This document shows, piece after piece, positions 44,786 to 54,228 of a stretch of 64,000 nt of DNA (within the stretch, counting starts at the first letter, position 1; every line of letters starts with the position of its first letter). The stretch covers positions 1 through 64,000 of the forward strand of contig NZ_AAXW01000005.1 in NCBI RefSeq assembly GCF_000169335.1. The letters run 5' to 3'. The translations under genes were made by a program, and so were the position numbers. The notes beneath the pieces are model-generated. The model was not told the origin of the DNA. It did not search any database and saw only the letters and a list, made by a program, of their open reading frames with translations. Source of the stretch: Crocosphaera chwakensis CCY0110 (GTDB lineage Bacteria > Cyanobacteriota > Cyanobacteriia > Cyanobacteriales > Microcystaceae).

Positions 44786-44900
44786 CTACAGTATAAGGTG
44801 TATGAGTAAAAAATATGTCTGCCTATAAAGTCTTTTCAGGTGGGTTAGACAGTGCATCTCGAAACAGTGAACACCTACTAAGTATTTCAGCTTAAACATA
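44786..44900 (+). ncRNA. Candidate small RNA or structured leader
   Basis: This untranslated stretch follows a perfect consensus promoter. It contains AGGTG...CACCT arms (44838-44875 region) enclosing CTCGAAACAGTGA, which from memory recalls the loop of cyanobacterial Yfr2/Cyano-1 RNAs. There is no terminator T-run before the DUF29 gene, so it may be a 5' leader. A 26-codon frame (44815-44895) also runs through it without a good ribosome binding site. I cannot separate these options from sequence alone. Confidence 0.3.
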
Positions 44901-44914
44901 GATATGGATTAATC

Positions 44915-45370
44915 ATGGTAGTCAAGAATGTGGACAAACTAAAAGAGTTATATGAAATTGATGATTATCTGTGGATAGAAGAAACGGTTAAATTGTTGAA
45001 AGGTAAGCGGTTTGAGGAATTAGACTTAGACAATTTGATTGAAGAGTTAGAAGACTTGGGGAGTGAGAAACGACATAAAGTAGAGAGTTTATTAGAACAG
45101 ATTATCCGTCATTTGCTTTTATTAGAATATTGGCATAATGAATATGAAAGAAATTATCGACATTGGCAAGCAGAGATTGTCGGGTTTCGTAACCAACTTA
45201 GCGATCGCATGACAACTAACTTTTATAATTATCTGGAGGAAAACTTACCTAAAATTTATCGAAAAGCTCATAAATATGTACAAGTTAAATCAGGGTTAGA
45301 TACGTTTCCTCAAGACTGTCCTTATAGCTTACAACAATTATTAGATGAAGATTGGTTACCTAGCAAATAG
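44915..45370 (+). CDS. DUF29 family protein
   Basis: A 151-aa helical protein of the DUF29 family, expanded in cyanobacteria. The hallmarks are LYEIDDYLWIEETVKLLKGK, then FEELDLDNLIEELEDLGSEK and HLLLLEYWHNEYERN. No catalytic motif is visible. The function is unknown; some members sit near toxin-antitoxin and mobile genes. It appears to be transcribed from the strong promoter about 130 bp upstream. Confidence 0.88.
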   Translation: MVVKNVDKLKELYEIDDYLWIEETVKLLKGKRFEELDLDNLIEELEDLGSEKRHKVESLLEQIIRHLLLLEYWHNEYERNYRHWQAEIVGFRNQLSDRMTTNFYNYLEENLPKIYRKAHKYVQVKSGLDTFPQDCPYSLQQLLDEDWLPSK

Positions 45371-45377
45371 CTTAAAA

Positions 45378-46442
45378 TTAACCATTTTTACGATGTAAAG
45401 TCACTTGTTTTAACTCAGTTAAATTAGACACTCCAGCGCAGAAAGTAGCAATTTTGAGGGTTTCTAAGAGGATTGAGAACTTATCATACACTGCCTGAGA
45501 TTGATGGGTAGCAGCGTCTAATAAAGGGGCTGCACTACCCACCAAACTTGCTCCCAATGCGATCGCTTTAGCTGCATCGATCCCGTTACGAATACCGCCA
45601 CTGGCAAACACGGGTAACTCTGGCACTGCTTCGCGTACCTGCATTAAAGACATTGCGGTAGGAATGCCCCAACCAGCAAAACAATGGGCAATTTGACGAC
45701 GACGAGGATCATGCTGTCGGTAGGCTTCGACTTCACTCCAACTGGTTCCTCCAGCCCCGGCAATATCAATGGCAGACACTCCACAATCAGCCAAACGACG
45801 GGCAACTTTCCCACTGATGCCGTTACCCACTTCTTTAGCGATGATGGGGACTTCTAATTGAGTGGCGACAGTAGCGATCTTATCGTAGAGTCCTTTCCAG
45901 TTGCGATCGCCTTCTGCTTGCACCGCTTCTTGCAGGGGGTTGAGATGGAGGATCAAAGCATCAGCTTCGATCATGTCTACTGCTTTTTTGGCTTCATCGA
46001 TCCCGTAACCATAATTAAGTTGTACTGCTCCTAAATTAGCAAATAAGAGGATATTCGGAGCAACTTGTCGTATTTTGTAAGTTTTTCCTAAGTTAGGCTG
46101 TTCAATAGCTGCTCGTTGAGATCCGACTCCCATAGCGATACCCAAGGCTTGGGCTGCTTCTGCTAAATTTAGGTTAATGATGTGTGCTGAGTCTGTACCT
46201 CCTGTCATACTACTGATGAGTAAAGGAGCTTGCAGGGTTTTTCCCCAGAGTTGTAAGCTAAGATCAACGTCATCAAGATCCACATCAGGAAGGGCATCAT
46301 GTTCGATCAAAAATTGCTCAAACCCTGTGGTTATGCCTTTACCTGCTACATCTTCTTGAAGAACAATATTAAGATGATCCGCTTTTCTGTTTTCGATTAA
46401 AGTAGGGGGAATAAGGGGAGATTTATTCACAGGGTGAGACAT
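45378..46442 (-). CDS. fni: Type 2 isopentenyl-diphosphate delta-isomerase
   Basis: FMN- and NADPH-dependent enzyme interconverting IPP and DMAPP, feeding carotenoid, chlorophyll side-chain and quinone synthesis. At 354 aa it shows the type 2 motifs RKADHLNIVLQEDV, LLISSMTGGT, ALILHLNPLQEAVQ, PIIAKEVGNGIS and ASGGIRNGIDAAKAIALGAS. Cyanobacteria use this form rather than the zinc-dependent type 1 Idi. It faces the DUF29 gene and overlaps nothing. Confidence 0.96.
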   Translation of the reverse strand: MSHPVNKSPLIPPTLIENRKADHLNIVLQEDVAGKGITTGFEQFLIEHDALPDVDLDDVDLSLQLWGKTLQAPLLISSMTGGTDSAHIINLNLAEAAQALGIAMGVGSQRAAIEQPNLGKTYKIRQVAPNILLFANLGAVQLNYGYGIDEAKKAVDMIEADALILHLNPLQEAVQAEGDRNWKGLYDKIATVATQLEVPIIAKEVGNGISGKVARRLADCGVSAIDIAGAGGTSWSEVEAYRQHDPRRRQIAHCFAGWGIPTAMSLMQVREAVPELPVFASGGIRNGIDAAKAIALGASLVGSAAPLLDAATHQSQAVYDKFSILLETLKIATFCAGVSNLTELKQVTLHRKNG

Positions 46443-46513
46443 GGGTTAAAGTATAATATATTGATTTTTTTAGCTTATTTTAGCAAAAAATAGAAATTAG
46501 GTAGAATTTTAAA

Positions 46514-46915
46514 ATGTTTCAAGGTTTACAAAAATCTTTTCCTCAGTATTGGACAGGAATTTATGTAAGATTTTTGTCTATTTGTTTAGTTTATGGGGCT
46601 TTGGTTCATTGTACTAATATTTTAGGATTAGGGAATGTTTCTTGGTTAGATACACCTTTTCATTGGCGATTAATGGATATTATTTTATTAATCTTTGATG
46701 TTATTACTTCTGTTAATCTTTGGTTGCAATCTTTTTATGGTATCATCGCCCTTATTATAGTTATAGGAATTTTTGTTTTACAAATTCTTCCTTATACTGT
46801 CTTTCGTCAATTTTTTATAGTTAACCCAGAAGATATAGAAATTTTAAAGGGGTTAATAGGGACTGAAATTGTATTGATTAGTCTTTTAGTTATTTTAATT
46901 ATTGCTAGAAAATGA
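46514..46915 (+). CDS. Integral membrane protein of unknown function
   Basis: A 133-aa protein with about four membrane helices (roughly residues 15-38, 52-70, 74-92 and 108-130) and no recognised motif. Its last codons overlap the start of the alpha-mannosidase gene (ATGA), so the two are translationally coupled and probably work together. It might anchor or supply substrate to the mannosidase, but nothing in the sequence shows this. Confidence 0.6.
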   Translation: MFQGLQKSFPQYWTGIYVRFLSICLVYGALVHCTNILGLGNVSWLDTPFHWRLMDIILLIFDVITSVNLWLQSFYGIIALIIVIGIFVLQILPYTVFRQFFIVNPEDIEILKGLIGTEIVLISLLVILIIARK

Positions 46916-49900
46916 ACATTACTGAAACTATTGATAAATTACGTCACCTAACGCAAATTAATAGACAAGCTAACTGGTTAGCAACTTCAGAAGAAATAGA
47001 CATCAACCATATTAATGTTGATAACTTAGAATTAATTACAGCTAATGATAAAGGATATTTAACCTGGGAAGCAGGAAGCCACTTAAAATGGTTAGTCCAA
47101 AAATTTGTTATTCCTGAAGACTTAAAGGGTTATCCTTTGCAGGGACTTTCTTTGAGATTATCTTTAGTTTGGTGGGCAGAAATAGCGCAAATTTTTGTTA
47201 ATGGTAAGTTAGTGCAAGAGGGGGATTTATTTGATAGTTTAGCTAGAGTTTTATTAACTAATTCTTCTCAACCAGGGCAAGAATTTTTAGTCTGTTTACG
47301 GTTAGTGAGTCCGAGTCATGATATTGGTGCATTAATGAAGTCCCAATTAATTTATGAAAGTGATCATAATTCTATTGATCCTGGTTTCGTGGCTGACGAA
47401 ATTGCTGTTTTATTTAACTATTTATCAAACTTTGAACCTGACAAATTAGATTTCGTAGAAGAAACTGTCAATAAAATTGATTGGAATTATGTTCATAACA
47501 GAAACAAGTTTAATGATGAATTAAATCAAGTCAGAGAACAATTACAACCTTTAAGTAACGAGATTAAACAACGAAATTTTAACGTCGTTGGTCATGCTCA
47601 TTTAGACATGGCTTGGTTGTGGACAGTAGACGAAACCTGGGAAGTTGCAGAACGAACTTTTAGGTCAGTGATTAACTTACAACAAGAATTTAATGACCTG
47701 ACATTTTGCCATACAACCCCTGTTCTTTATGAATGGATCGAAAACAATCGTCCTGAGCTTTTTAAACAGATTCAAGCTTCATATCAAGCAGGTACATGGG
47801 AAATTTTAGGAGGGATGTGGGTCGAACCAGAAGTTAATTTAGTCTCAGGAGAATCTATTGTCAGACAGCTTTTATATGGACAAAAATACATTAAAGAAAA
47901 ATTCGGAAGGATTACAGAAATTGCCTGGTTACCTGACAGTTTCGGATTTTGTTTACAGTTACCGCAAATTTTTACACAAAGTGGGATCAATTATTTTGTT
48001 ACTGGTAAACTTCACTGGAATAGTACCGTAAAATTCCCTCATGGTGCCTTTTGGTGGCAATCTCTTGATGGTACACAATTGTTAACGGTAATGTCTCCCC
48101 CAAATGTGGAAGGAGTCATGACCACTCACCCCATTACCATGACCAATTATAGTGTTAAATGGGAACAACAAACGGGGTTAAAAGAAATACTGTGGATACC
48201 AGGAGTTGGAGATCATGGCGGTGGTCCAACCCGTGACATGGTAGAAGTTAATCAACGCTGGCAACAGTCTCCTTTTTTTCCTAAAGTTGATTTTACAACA
48301 GCTAAAAGTTATCTAGATAAGGTTAACAATATCGTTGAAAATGGGTTAGATATGCCTATATGGGATGATGAACTCTATTTAGATTTACATCGCGGTTATT
48401 ATACCAGTCACGCTGATCAAAAATATTATAATCGTCGGAGTGAAGAATTATTATATGAAGCGGAATTGTGGTCATGTTTAGCAGCTATTATTGAAGGTAA
48501 AGGGATAGATAATGAAGTAAAAAGTAACATAAAATTGGCTTGGAAAAAAGTCTTATTTAATCAATTCCATGATATTTTACCAGGAACCGCTATTAAGGAT
48601 GTTTTTGTGCAGGCAAATGAAGAGTGGAAAGCAGTTCAAAGTATAGGTAACACACTCTTAAAATCTGCTTTAGAAAAAATTATCTCATATATTCAAGTTC
48701 CTGCTATAACTGGAATTGAGGGAAAATCGATTATTATTTTTAACTCGTTGAACTGGGAGCGATCGCAAATAGTAGAAATTGAGAACAATTATGAGGTTTA
48801 TGATTTAGAAGGCAAACAATTAATTACTCAAGTTTCTCATGATAATAAGCTCTTATTTTTAGCTGACAAAATTCCTTCTATCGGTTATCGCATGTTTTGG
48901 CTAGGTTACAAGAAGGCTAAAAAAGAAGAAGCAAAAATATTGCAGCAAAATGAAACTATTTTAGACAATGAATATTTAAAAGTTAGAATTAATAAGACTA
49001 CAGGAAATATTGATAATATTTATGACAAAATTAATGATCAAGAAATTTTAAGAGGAGAAGGAAATCAGTTACAAAGCTTTAAAGATAAAGGACAATATTG
49101 GGATGCTTGGAATATTGACCCCAATTATAATAATTATCCTTTACCTGATACAGAATTAAAAACCATAGAAACTTTAGAAACAGGTCCATTACGATGGAAA
49201 GTTAGAGTAAGCAGAAAATTAGGACAATCAGACTTTACTCAAGATTACATATTGCAAAAAAATTCAGCAATTTTACAAATCAAAACCCAAGTTAATTGGC
49301 AAGAAACCTATGTATTAGTCAAAACAACATTCCCATTTAACTTAACAGCAGAGTATACCAGTTATGAGATTCCTTTTGGAACTATTCAACGGACAAATTT
49401 TCCTAAAACACCTTATGAAAAAGCTAAATGGGAAGTTCCTGCATTACGATGGGCAGATTTAACCGATAAGAATAAAAACTACGGGGTTAGCTTATTAAAT
49501 GACTGTAAATATGGCTATGATAGTCAAAGCGATCGCTTGAGACTTACCCTATTAAAAAGTCCCCGATGGCCTGATCCCACTTGTGACATTGGATATCATG
49601 AATTTACCTATGCTATCTATCCCCATCAAGGAAGTTGGCAAGAGGCAAAAACAGTCCAAAAAGCTCGTGAATTAAATATTCCTTTACAAGCAATAATACC
49701 TAACAATAAAATCAATAATCAAGGAATATTGCCCCCCATATTTTCAGGATTAAACGTAAAATCAGATAACTTAATTGTCTCTGCATTTAAACCCGCAGAA
49801 GCGGTAAATAATAACTATATTTTGCGCTGCTATGAATGTGAAGGAAAATCCGCTAATCTTGAGATTGCAAGTGATTTAAACTTACGATTAGGTCCAGCAG

Positions 49901-49977
49901 TTAACTTATTAGAAGAAAAAACCAATGATGATAATCAAATCCAACCGTGGAAAATTATGACCTTTGAGATCACATAA
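46912..49977 (+). CDS. Alpha-mannosidase, glycoside hydrolase family 38
   Basis: A 1021-aa GH38 enzyme that removes alpha-mannose residues. NVVGHAHLDMAWLWTVDETW provides the zinc His and Asp; AWLPDSFGFCLQLPQIF carries the catalytic nucleophile Asp; FHDILPGTAIKDVF and GVGDHGGGPTRDM provide further zinc and substrate ligands. The middle domain and the large beta-sandwich C-terminal domain (from about residue 620) are present. No signal peptide is found, so it is cytosolic, probably turning over mannose-containing glycans or glycosylated intermediates. Bacterial GH38 enzymes of this length act on a range of mannosides. Confidence 0.94.
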   Translation: MNITETIDKLRHLTQINRQANWLATSEEIDINHINVDNLELITANDKGYLTWEAGSHLKWLVQKFVIPEDLKGYPLQGLSLRLSLVWWAEIAQIFVNGKLVQEGDLFDSLARVLLTNSSQPGQEFLVCLRLVSPSHDIGALMKSQLIYESDHNSIDPGFVADEIAVLFNYLSNFEPDKLDFVEETVNKIDWNYVHNRNKFNDELNQVREQLQPLSNEIKQRNFNVVGHAHLDMAWLWTVDETWEVAERTFRSVINLQQEFNDLTFCHTTPVLYEWIENNRPELFKQIQASYQAGTWEILGGMWVEPEVNLVSGESIVRQLLYGQKYIKEKFGRITEIAWLPDSFGFCLQLPQIFTQSGINYFVTGKLHWNSTVKFPHGAFWWQSLDGTQLLTVMSPPNVEGVMTTHPITMTNYSVKWEQQTGLKEILWIPGVGDHGGGPTRDMVEVNQRWQQSPFFPKVDFTTAKSYLDKVNNIVENGLDMPIWDDELYLDLHRGYYTSHADQKYYNRRSEELLYEAELWSCLAAIIEGKGIDNEVKSNIKLAWKKVLFNQFHDILPGTAIKDVFVQANEEWKAVQSIGNTLLKSALEKIISYIQVPAITGIEGKSIIIFNSLNWERSQIVEIENNYEVYDLEGKQLITQVSHDNKLLFLADKIPSIGYRMFWLGYKKAKKEEAKILQQNETILDNEYLKVRINKTTGNIDNIYDKINDQEILRGEGNQLQSFKDKGQYWDAWNIDPNYNNYPLPDTELKTIETLETGPLRWKVRVSRKLGQSDFTQDYILQKNSAILQIKTQVNWQETYVLVKTTFPFNLTAEYTSYEIPFGTIQRTNFPKTPYEKAKWEVPALRWADLTDKNKNYGVSLLNDCKYGYDSQSDRLRLTLLKSPRWPDPTCDIGYHEFTYAIYPHQGSWQEAKTVQKARELNIPLQAIIPNNKINNQGILPPIFSGLNVKSDNLIVSAFKPAEAVNNNYILRCYECEGKSANLEIASDLNLRLGPAVNLLEEKTNDDNQIQPWKIMTFEIT

Positions 49978-50210
49978 AGAATAGCAATAGGGTTTTCTGT
50001 CTGGGGGTAAATTCTTTAGTTTTTTTGTACTGATGCAAGATATCAGTAAACAAATTTTAAATAAAATTTAAGAAATGATTATAACTTAAGGTATTTTTAG
50101 AGTAAAATGTTTATTCTGAACAATATTTTAGGTGGTGACTCAAACAAAGCAATTTAAGAAGGTCACTTAACCTTAATTCCTTAAATTCGTAGGTGTGAGA
50201 ATTGACTTCA

Positions 50211-51974
50211 ATGTTGAAATTTTTGTTAACAATGACAGTATCTCCGACAATAATCGGTCTGTCTTTTTTGGTTACAGAAACAGCGATCGCTTCTTCTGAT
50301 AACAACAAGAACCTAGAAACCGTTTCTTCCATAGAAGCTTTAGATATTATTCGTAATCGTCCTCAGTTAAAAACTCCCCTTAACCGTGATACGTCCAAAC
50401 AGTTTCAGGATGTAGGAAGTACCCCTTCTATGACTCAAGTGACCAGTGTTGGGGAATTACGGGATATTTCTCCTACAGACTGGGCTTATGAAGCCTTACG
50501 CAGCTTAGTAGAACGTTACGGTTGTATTGTAGGGTATCCCGATCGCACTTTTCGCGGTGATCGTGCTTTAAGTCGTTGGGAGTTTGCAGCCGGTTTAAAT
50601 GCTTGTCTCAATACCATGGAGCGACTGATCCAGGAAAATGTCGCTGTTTTACGGGAAGATATCGAGAAATTAAAACGGTTGGCACAGGAATTTGAGCAAG
50701 AATTAATCGCTTTAGGTGCGAGGGTCAGTAATCTTGAAGAAAGAGTCGCTTTCCTAGAAGAACATCAATTTTCCACCACCACCAAGTTAAACGGAGAAGT
50801 CATTATTACCCTCTCCGGTGCGTGGGGAGAAAGAGCGTTAGATTTTCGTGAACAAGACTTATTCAATCAAGGGTTACTCGAAAGACGACGCATTGATGAC
50901 AATGGGGTAATTGGTCATCGAAGCCGTTATAATTTCGATACCAGTTTCACCGGAGAAGACTTACTAAAAACCCGTTTTGAAAGTGGTACGATTGTTAACT
51001 GGTCAGATCCCACCGGCACAGAAATGGCCCGTCTTGGCCATGACTCTGAAAGTGGTAGTGATACCTTCATTGATGACGTTTACTATCGCTTTCCTATTGG
51101 TAATTTAACCACCTGGGTAGGGGCTAACTCACTGGATATTGACGATATTTTTGATGTCGGTAACCCCCTCTTATTTGCTGAAGAATCTGGGGCTTTATCC
51201 CGTTTTATCCGCTATAACCCAATTACCTTCCGTGGGCCAGAAGGAAAAGGGATCGGTATCAACTATGCTTTTAACGATGTCTTCATTCTCAGAGGACTGT
51301 ATCTGAGTGACACCGCAAATGATCCCTCTCTCGGCAATGGTTTATTCAACGGGAACTATAGTACAGGGGCCCAGTTAGGGGTTTATCCTAGCGATGCTTT
51401 GAGTTTCACCTTTACCTATCTTCACTCTTACTTTGCTGCCGGAAATTCCGATATTTCTTCGAGTACCGGTAGTTATGTTGAACCGGATAACCAAACTCCC
51501 CAAACTGGTCAAGGTATTGCGAAAGATCCCTTCTTAGGGGCCCCGACTATTCGGGATAGTTATGGTATTACAGGAAACTGGCGCATTAATGAAACCTTTA
51601 ACTTCTCTGCTTGGGGGGGTTATGCGTTAGCTCGCGCCCAAGGTTTGGATGCTGAAGGAAACAGTCGTAAAGGGTTCGGGTCCGATGTCTGGGCCTGGAG
51701 TGCTTCTTTATCCATGGTGGATATTGGTAAAGAAGGGGCCGTTTTAAGCATCGCCGGTGGTTCTATTACCAATAGTCGGCGAATCGATGCTCTCACGGGA
51801 GATTTAACGGTTCCTGACCAAGATACGCCCTATATCATCGAAACTCAATATCGTTACCCCCTCAACGATAATATTTTGTTGACTCCAGGGGTGTTTGTCA
51901 TTCTGCAACCAGATGGCAATAACGAAAACAATAGTATTTGGGTTGGTGCCTTACGAACCACATTTACCTTCTAA
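50211..51974 (+). CDS. SLH-domain outer membrane porin (OprB/iron-uptake porin family)
   Basis: A 587-aa cyanobacterial porin. The ATG giving MLKFLLTMTV is chosen over an upstream TTG because it begins the signal peptide (cut near ETAIA). Order: signal peptide, linker, SLH domain (about 80-140: DWAYEALRSLVERYGCIVGY, RALSRWEFAAGLN), coiled coil (about 145-190, LKRLAQEFEQELIALGARVS), then a C-terminal 16-strand-like OprB barrel ending in FTF. The SLH domain is thought to bind pyruvylated or other wall glycans. Porins of this family pass inorganic ions and are proposed for iron uptake. A terminator follows. Confidence 0.92.
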   Translation: MLKFLLTMTVSPTIIGLSFLVTETAIASSDNNKNLETVSSIEALDIIRNRPQLKTPLNRDTSKQFQDVGSTPSMTQVTSVGELRDISPTDWAYEALRSLVERYGCIVGYPDRTFRGDRALSRWEFAAGLNACLNTMERLIQENVAVLREDIEKLKRLAQEFEQELIALGARVSNLEERVAFLEEHQFSTTTKLNGEVIITLSGAWGERALDFREQDLFNQGLLERRRIDDNGVIGHRSRYNFDTSFTGEDLLKTRFESGTIVNWSDPTGTEMARLGHDSESGSDTFIDDVYYRFPIGNLTTWVGANSLDIDDIFDVGNPLLFAEESGALSRFIRYNPITFRGPEGKGIGINYAFNDVFILRGLYLSDTANDPSLGNGLFNGNYSTGAQLGVYPSDALSFTFTYLHSYFAAGNSDISSSTGSYVEPDNQTPQTGQGIAKDPFLGAPTIRDSYGITGNWRINETFNFSAWGGYALARAQGLDAEGNSRKGFGSDVWAWSASLSMVDIGKEGAVLSIAGGSITNSRRIDALTGDLTVPDQDTPYIIETQYRYPLNDNILLTPGVFVILQPDGNNENNSIWVGALRTTFTF

Positions 51975-52029
51975 AAACCTACCTGAGATATTTCTTCTGG
52001 CTACTTTGATATAAGCCAATAACACAAAA

Positions 52030-52062
52030 ATGAACTAACCTTTCAAAGATTAGTTCATTTAT
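52030..52062. terminator. Bidirectional intrinsic terminator
   Basis: ATGAACTAA and TTAGTTCAT are perfect 9-bp arms around an 11-base loop, followed by TTATTTATTTCT. It sits between the porin gene and the convergent small secreted-protein gene and can serve both. Confidence 0.7.
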
Positions 52063-52085
52063 TTATTTCTACTGTTTGGACTCAT

Positions 52086-52433
52086 TTAGTTGTAGGTAAT
52101 ACTTTGTAGCTGCATATTTACAGTATCTATATAAGCTTGATTACTGATATAGTCAGAGGATAGTCTGCCTTTAGTAATAGCACTTCTAACGATGATTTCT
52201 GCATCAATTTTTTGAGAGATTAACGCCTGTTTAAATGCTCCATGACTAGGAATTCCTAAATCAGAAAAATATCCTCGATAAGCCAGTTGTACGAGGTTAA
52301 CTGGTGTTACTTGAGCAAAACTTCCATAAGAGGGTTGAAGATTCACTTTAGCCACCTCTTCAGAAGCAATTACTGGAGTAGCAAGGTTTGAAAAAAGAAC
52401 GACTGAAAGACTACCGAGGATAAGATGTTTCAT
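52086..52433 (-). CDS. Small secreted protein, unknown function
   Basis: A 115-aa exported protein with a signal peptide (core LILGSLSVVLFSNL, likely cut after VIAS). The mature part includes VQLAYRGYFSDLGIPSHGAF and KIDAEIIVRSAITKGRLS. The GYFSDLGIPSHGAF stretch is found in several cyanobacterial exported proteins of unknown role, from memory. A roughly 390-bp gap lies upstream. Confidence 0.65.
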   Translation of the reverse strand: MKHLILGSLSVVLFSNLATPVIASEEVAKVNLQPSYGSFAQVTPVNLVQLAYRGYFSDLGIPSHGAFKQALISQKIDAEIIVRSAITKGRLSSDYISNQAYIDTVNMQLQSITYN

Positions 52434-52821
52434 AGGAATGATTGCAAAAAATGCTGGTGAGGAAGAGTCAGAACGAAAGAATGCTTTTTGTCATCAAATC
52501 TTGAAATTAAACTGATATACATCTTGACTAATTTCAGGAGAAATCTTGACAACATCTGCATTAACCATAAAGCATATTTTAAAAGGTAGTATTATAAGTC
52601 GTCTTCCCCCAAATAGGTCATACAATCGGAGGACAAGTATGAATTAATTGCATTAAATCAATTCTAAAATTAAATCATCTTTTAGGTTGGGTTGTGTTTT
52701 GTATTTAACACTCTGGTTTCTTGAAGATAGTTGCAAAAAAATTGACAGTTTTTTGCTTTAAAAATTGAGCTAAAAAGGAGCCTCTGTTATAATAAAACTG
52801 CTATATTAGCATGAGGAAACT
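52434..52821. other. Divergent intergenic region
   Basis: No gene is seen here. A perfect -10 TATAAT (52798-52803) lies about 20 bp before the universal stress protein start. A GGAGGACAAGT site near 52635 is followed by ATG AAT TAA, so nothing is encoded there. TTGACA occurs at 52556 and 52742 without a well-spaced -10. Confidence 0.45.
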
Positions 52822-53253
52822 GTGAAACTTCTGGTTGCCGTTGATTGTTCTGATTCTACTCAAAAAGTAGTGAATAAAGCCCAAGAAATGGCTAAGGCTT
52901 TGTCAGCAAAATTATGGATTCTCCATGTTGCTCAACCAGAACCAGATTTTGTCGGTTATGATACCGGTCCCCAAACTGTCAGAGATTATGTAGCAGAAAC
53001 CTTTCACGGAGAACATTCTCAGATTCAGGAAATCGCTAAAAAATTACGGGATCAAAGCATAGAAACCACCGCTTTATTAATACAAGGTTCAACGGTAGAA
53101 ACTATTATCAAAGAAGCAAAAAAATTAGAAGTGGATATGATTATTATGGGGTCTCATGAACGTAATCCTATCTCTGAACTCTTTTTAGGAAGTATCAGTA
53201 AAGGGGTAATTTCTCACTCTGAATGTCCTATTTTGATTGTTCCAACCCATTAA
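52822..53253 (+). CDS. Universal stress protein A family
   Basis: A 143-aa single UspA domain that probably binds ATP. The nucleotide motif is GSHERNPISELFLGSISKGV (G-x2-G-x9-G-S/T pattern), with KLLVAVDCSDST at the N-terminus. The start is GTG, just after a TGAGGA site. It stands alone, converging with tatC. The stress it answers cannot be inferred. Confidence 0.93.
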   Translation: MKLLVAVDCSDSTQKVVNKAQEMAKALSAKLWILHVAQPEPDFVGYDTGPQTVRDYVAETFHGEHSQIQEIAKKLRDQSIETTALLIQGSTVETIIKEAKKLEVDMIIMGSHERNPISELFLGSISKGVISHSECPILIVPTH

Positions 53254-53264
53254 TTAATCATTAA

Positions 53265-54029
53265 TCATTTTCCACTTAATTTAACCAAGCCAACACCTCC
53301 AAAATATAACCCCAATACAGCAGATGCTAATAAAGATTGAGTCAAAGGATCAGTCGAAGGAGTTAAAATTGCCCCTAAAATAACGGCTGCTAAAATTATT
53401 ACACGCCATCCTTTTAACATTTGTTGAGATGATACAATACCCAACTGTCCTAAAATTAATTGAATAACAGGAATTTGAAAAGCAATCCCTGTACTAAACA
53501 TTAATAATAAAACAAACTCAAAATAACGATCAATTGACCAAGATTGTTCAACAACATCCGCGCCGTAACTAATAAAAAAGTTTAAAGCAGCCGGAATCAA
53601 AGCCCAATAAGAAAAGGCAATTCCTGCAAAAAATAACACACTTGATCCCAAAACCACAGGAGCTAATAAACGTCGTTCCCGACGGGTTAAACCAGGTAAA
53701 ACAAACTGAATGATCTGATAAAGAATAAAAGGACTCGCTATCAATAAACCGCTATAACCTGCTACCTTAATGGAAACAAAAAAGAACTCTCCAGGAGCTA
53801 ATTGTAAAAACTTTACTCCTTGTGCCGGAATTTCTAGCCATCTAACTAAGGGCTTCACCACAAGAAAACAACTTAACATGGCAATAACTACAGCAATTAA
53901 AGCATAAAAAATACGCATCCGCAGTTCTTCAAGATGATCAAACAATGACATCTCTAGTTCATCGGGTATTTCATCGAGATAAGTATCCTTTTCAACTTCG
54001 GTACGCGGTTGACTATCGGTTTGGGTCAT
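53265..54029 (-). CDS. tatC: Sec-independent (twin-arginine) translocase subunit TatC
   Basis: Six-helix receptor subunit of the Tat pathway that exports folded proteins bearing RR signal peptides across thylakoid and plasma membranes. The conserved N-terminal cytosolic segment is MSLFDHLEELRMRIFYALIA, whose Glu and Arg bind the signal. The loop FLQLAPGEFFFVSIKV and the later FRAME-like segment GIAFQIPVIQLILGQLGI are also typical. At 254 aa it is normal for cyanobacteria. No tatA/B is nearby. Confidence 0.95.
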   Translation of the reverse strand: MTQTDSQPRTEVEKDTYLDEIPDELEMSLFDHLEELRMRIFYALIAVVIAMLSCFLVVKPLVRWLEIPAQGVKFLQLAPGEFFFVSIKVAGYSGLLIASPFILYQIIQFVLPGLTRRERRLLAPVVLGSSVLFFAGIAFSYWALIPAALNFFISYGADVVEQSWSIDRYFEFVLLLMFSTGIAFQIPVIQLILGQLGIVSSQQMLKGWRVIILAAVILGAILTPSTDPLTQSLLASAVLGLYFGGVGLVKLSGK

Positions 54030-54228
54030 AACATCTTTGGGATGAAGTTAGTCATTTCCTATTGTAAGAAAAAATGTTCAGTTTCTGCGACTATGGTGGG
54101 AGTAAATTAGCACAAATGAGGCGATCGTGTGCGTCTTCTTTTGCTTTATACAAAGCTAAGTCAAGATTATATCAGTTGTTTAATGAATGCTATGATATGA
54201 AAGCGAACTCATAAAATCAAAACTTCAG

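Noticed and set aside
50040..50110. Possible Fur box upstream of the porin gene
   Set aside because: Only a partial match (AATGATTATAA) to the Fur consensus was seen, so it is not reported as a site.
50111..50332. 73-codon minus-strand frame over the porin signal peptide
   Set aside because: It is antisense to a clear signal peptide and shows no family pattern.
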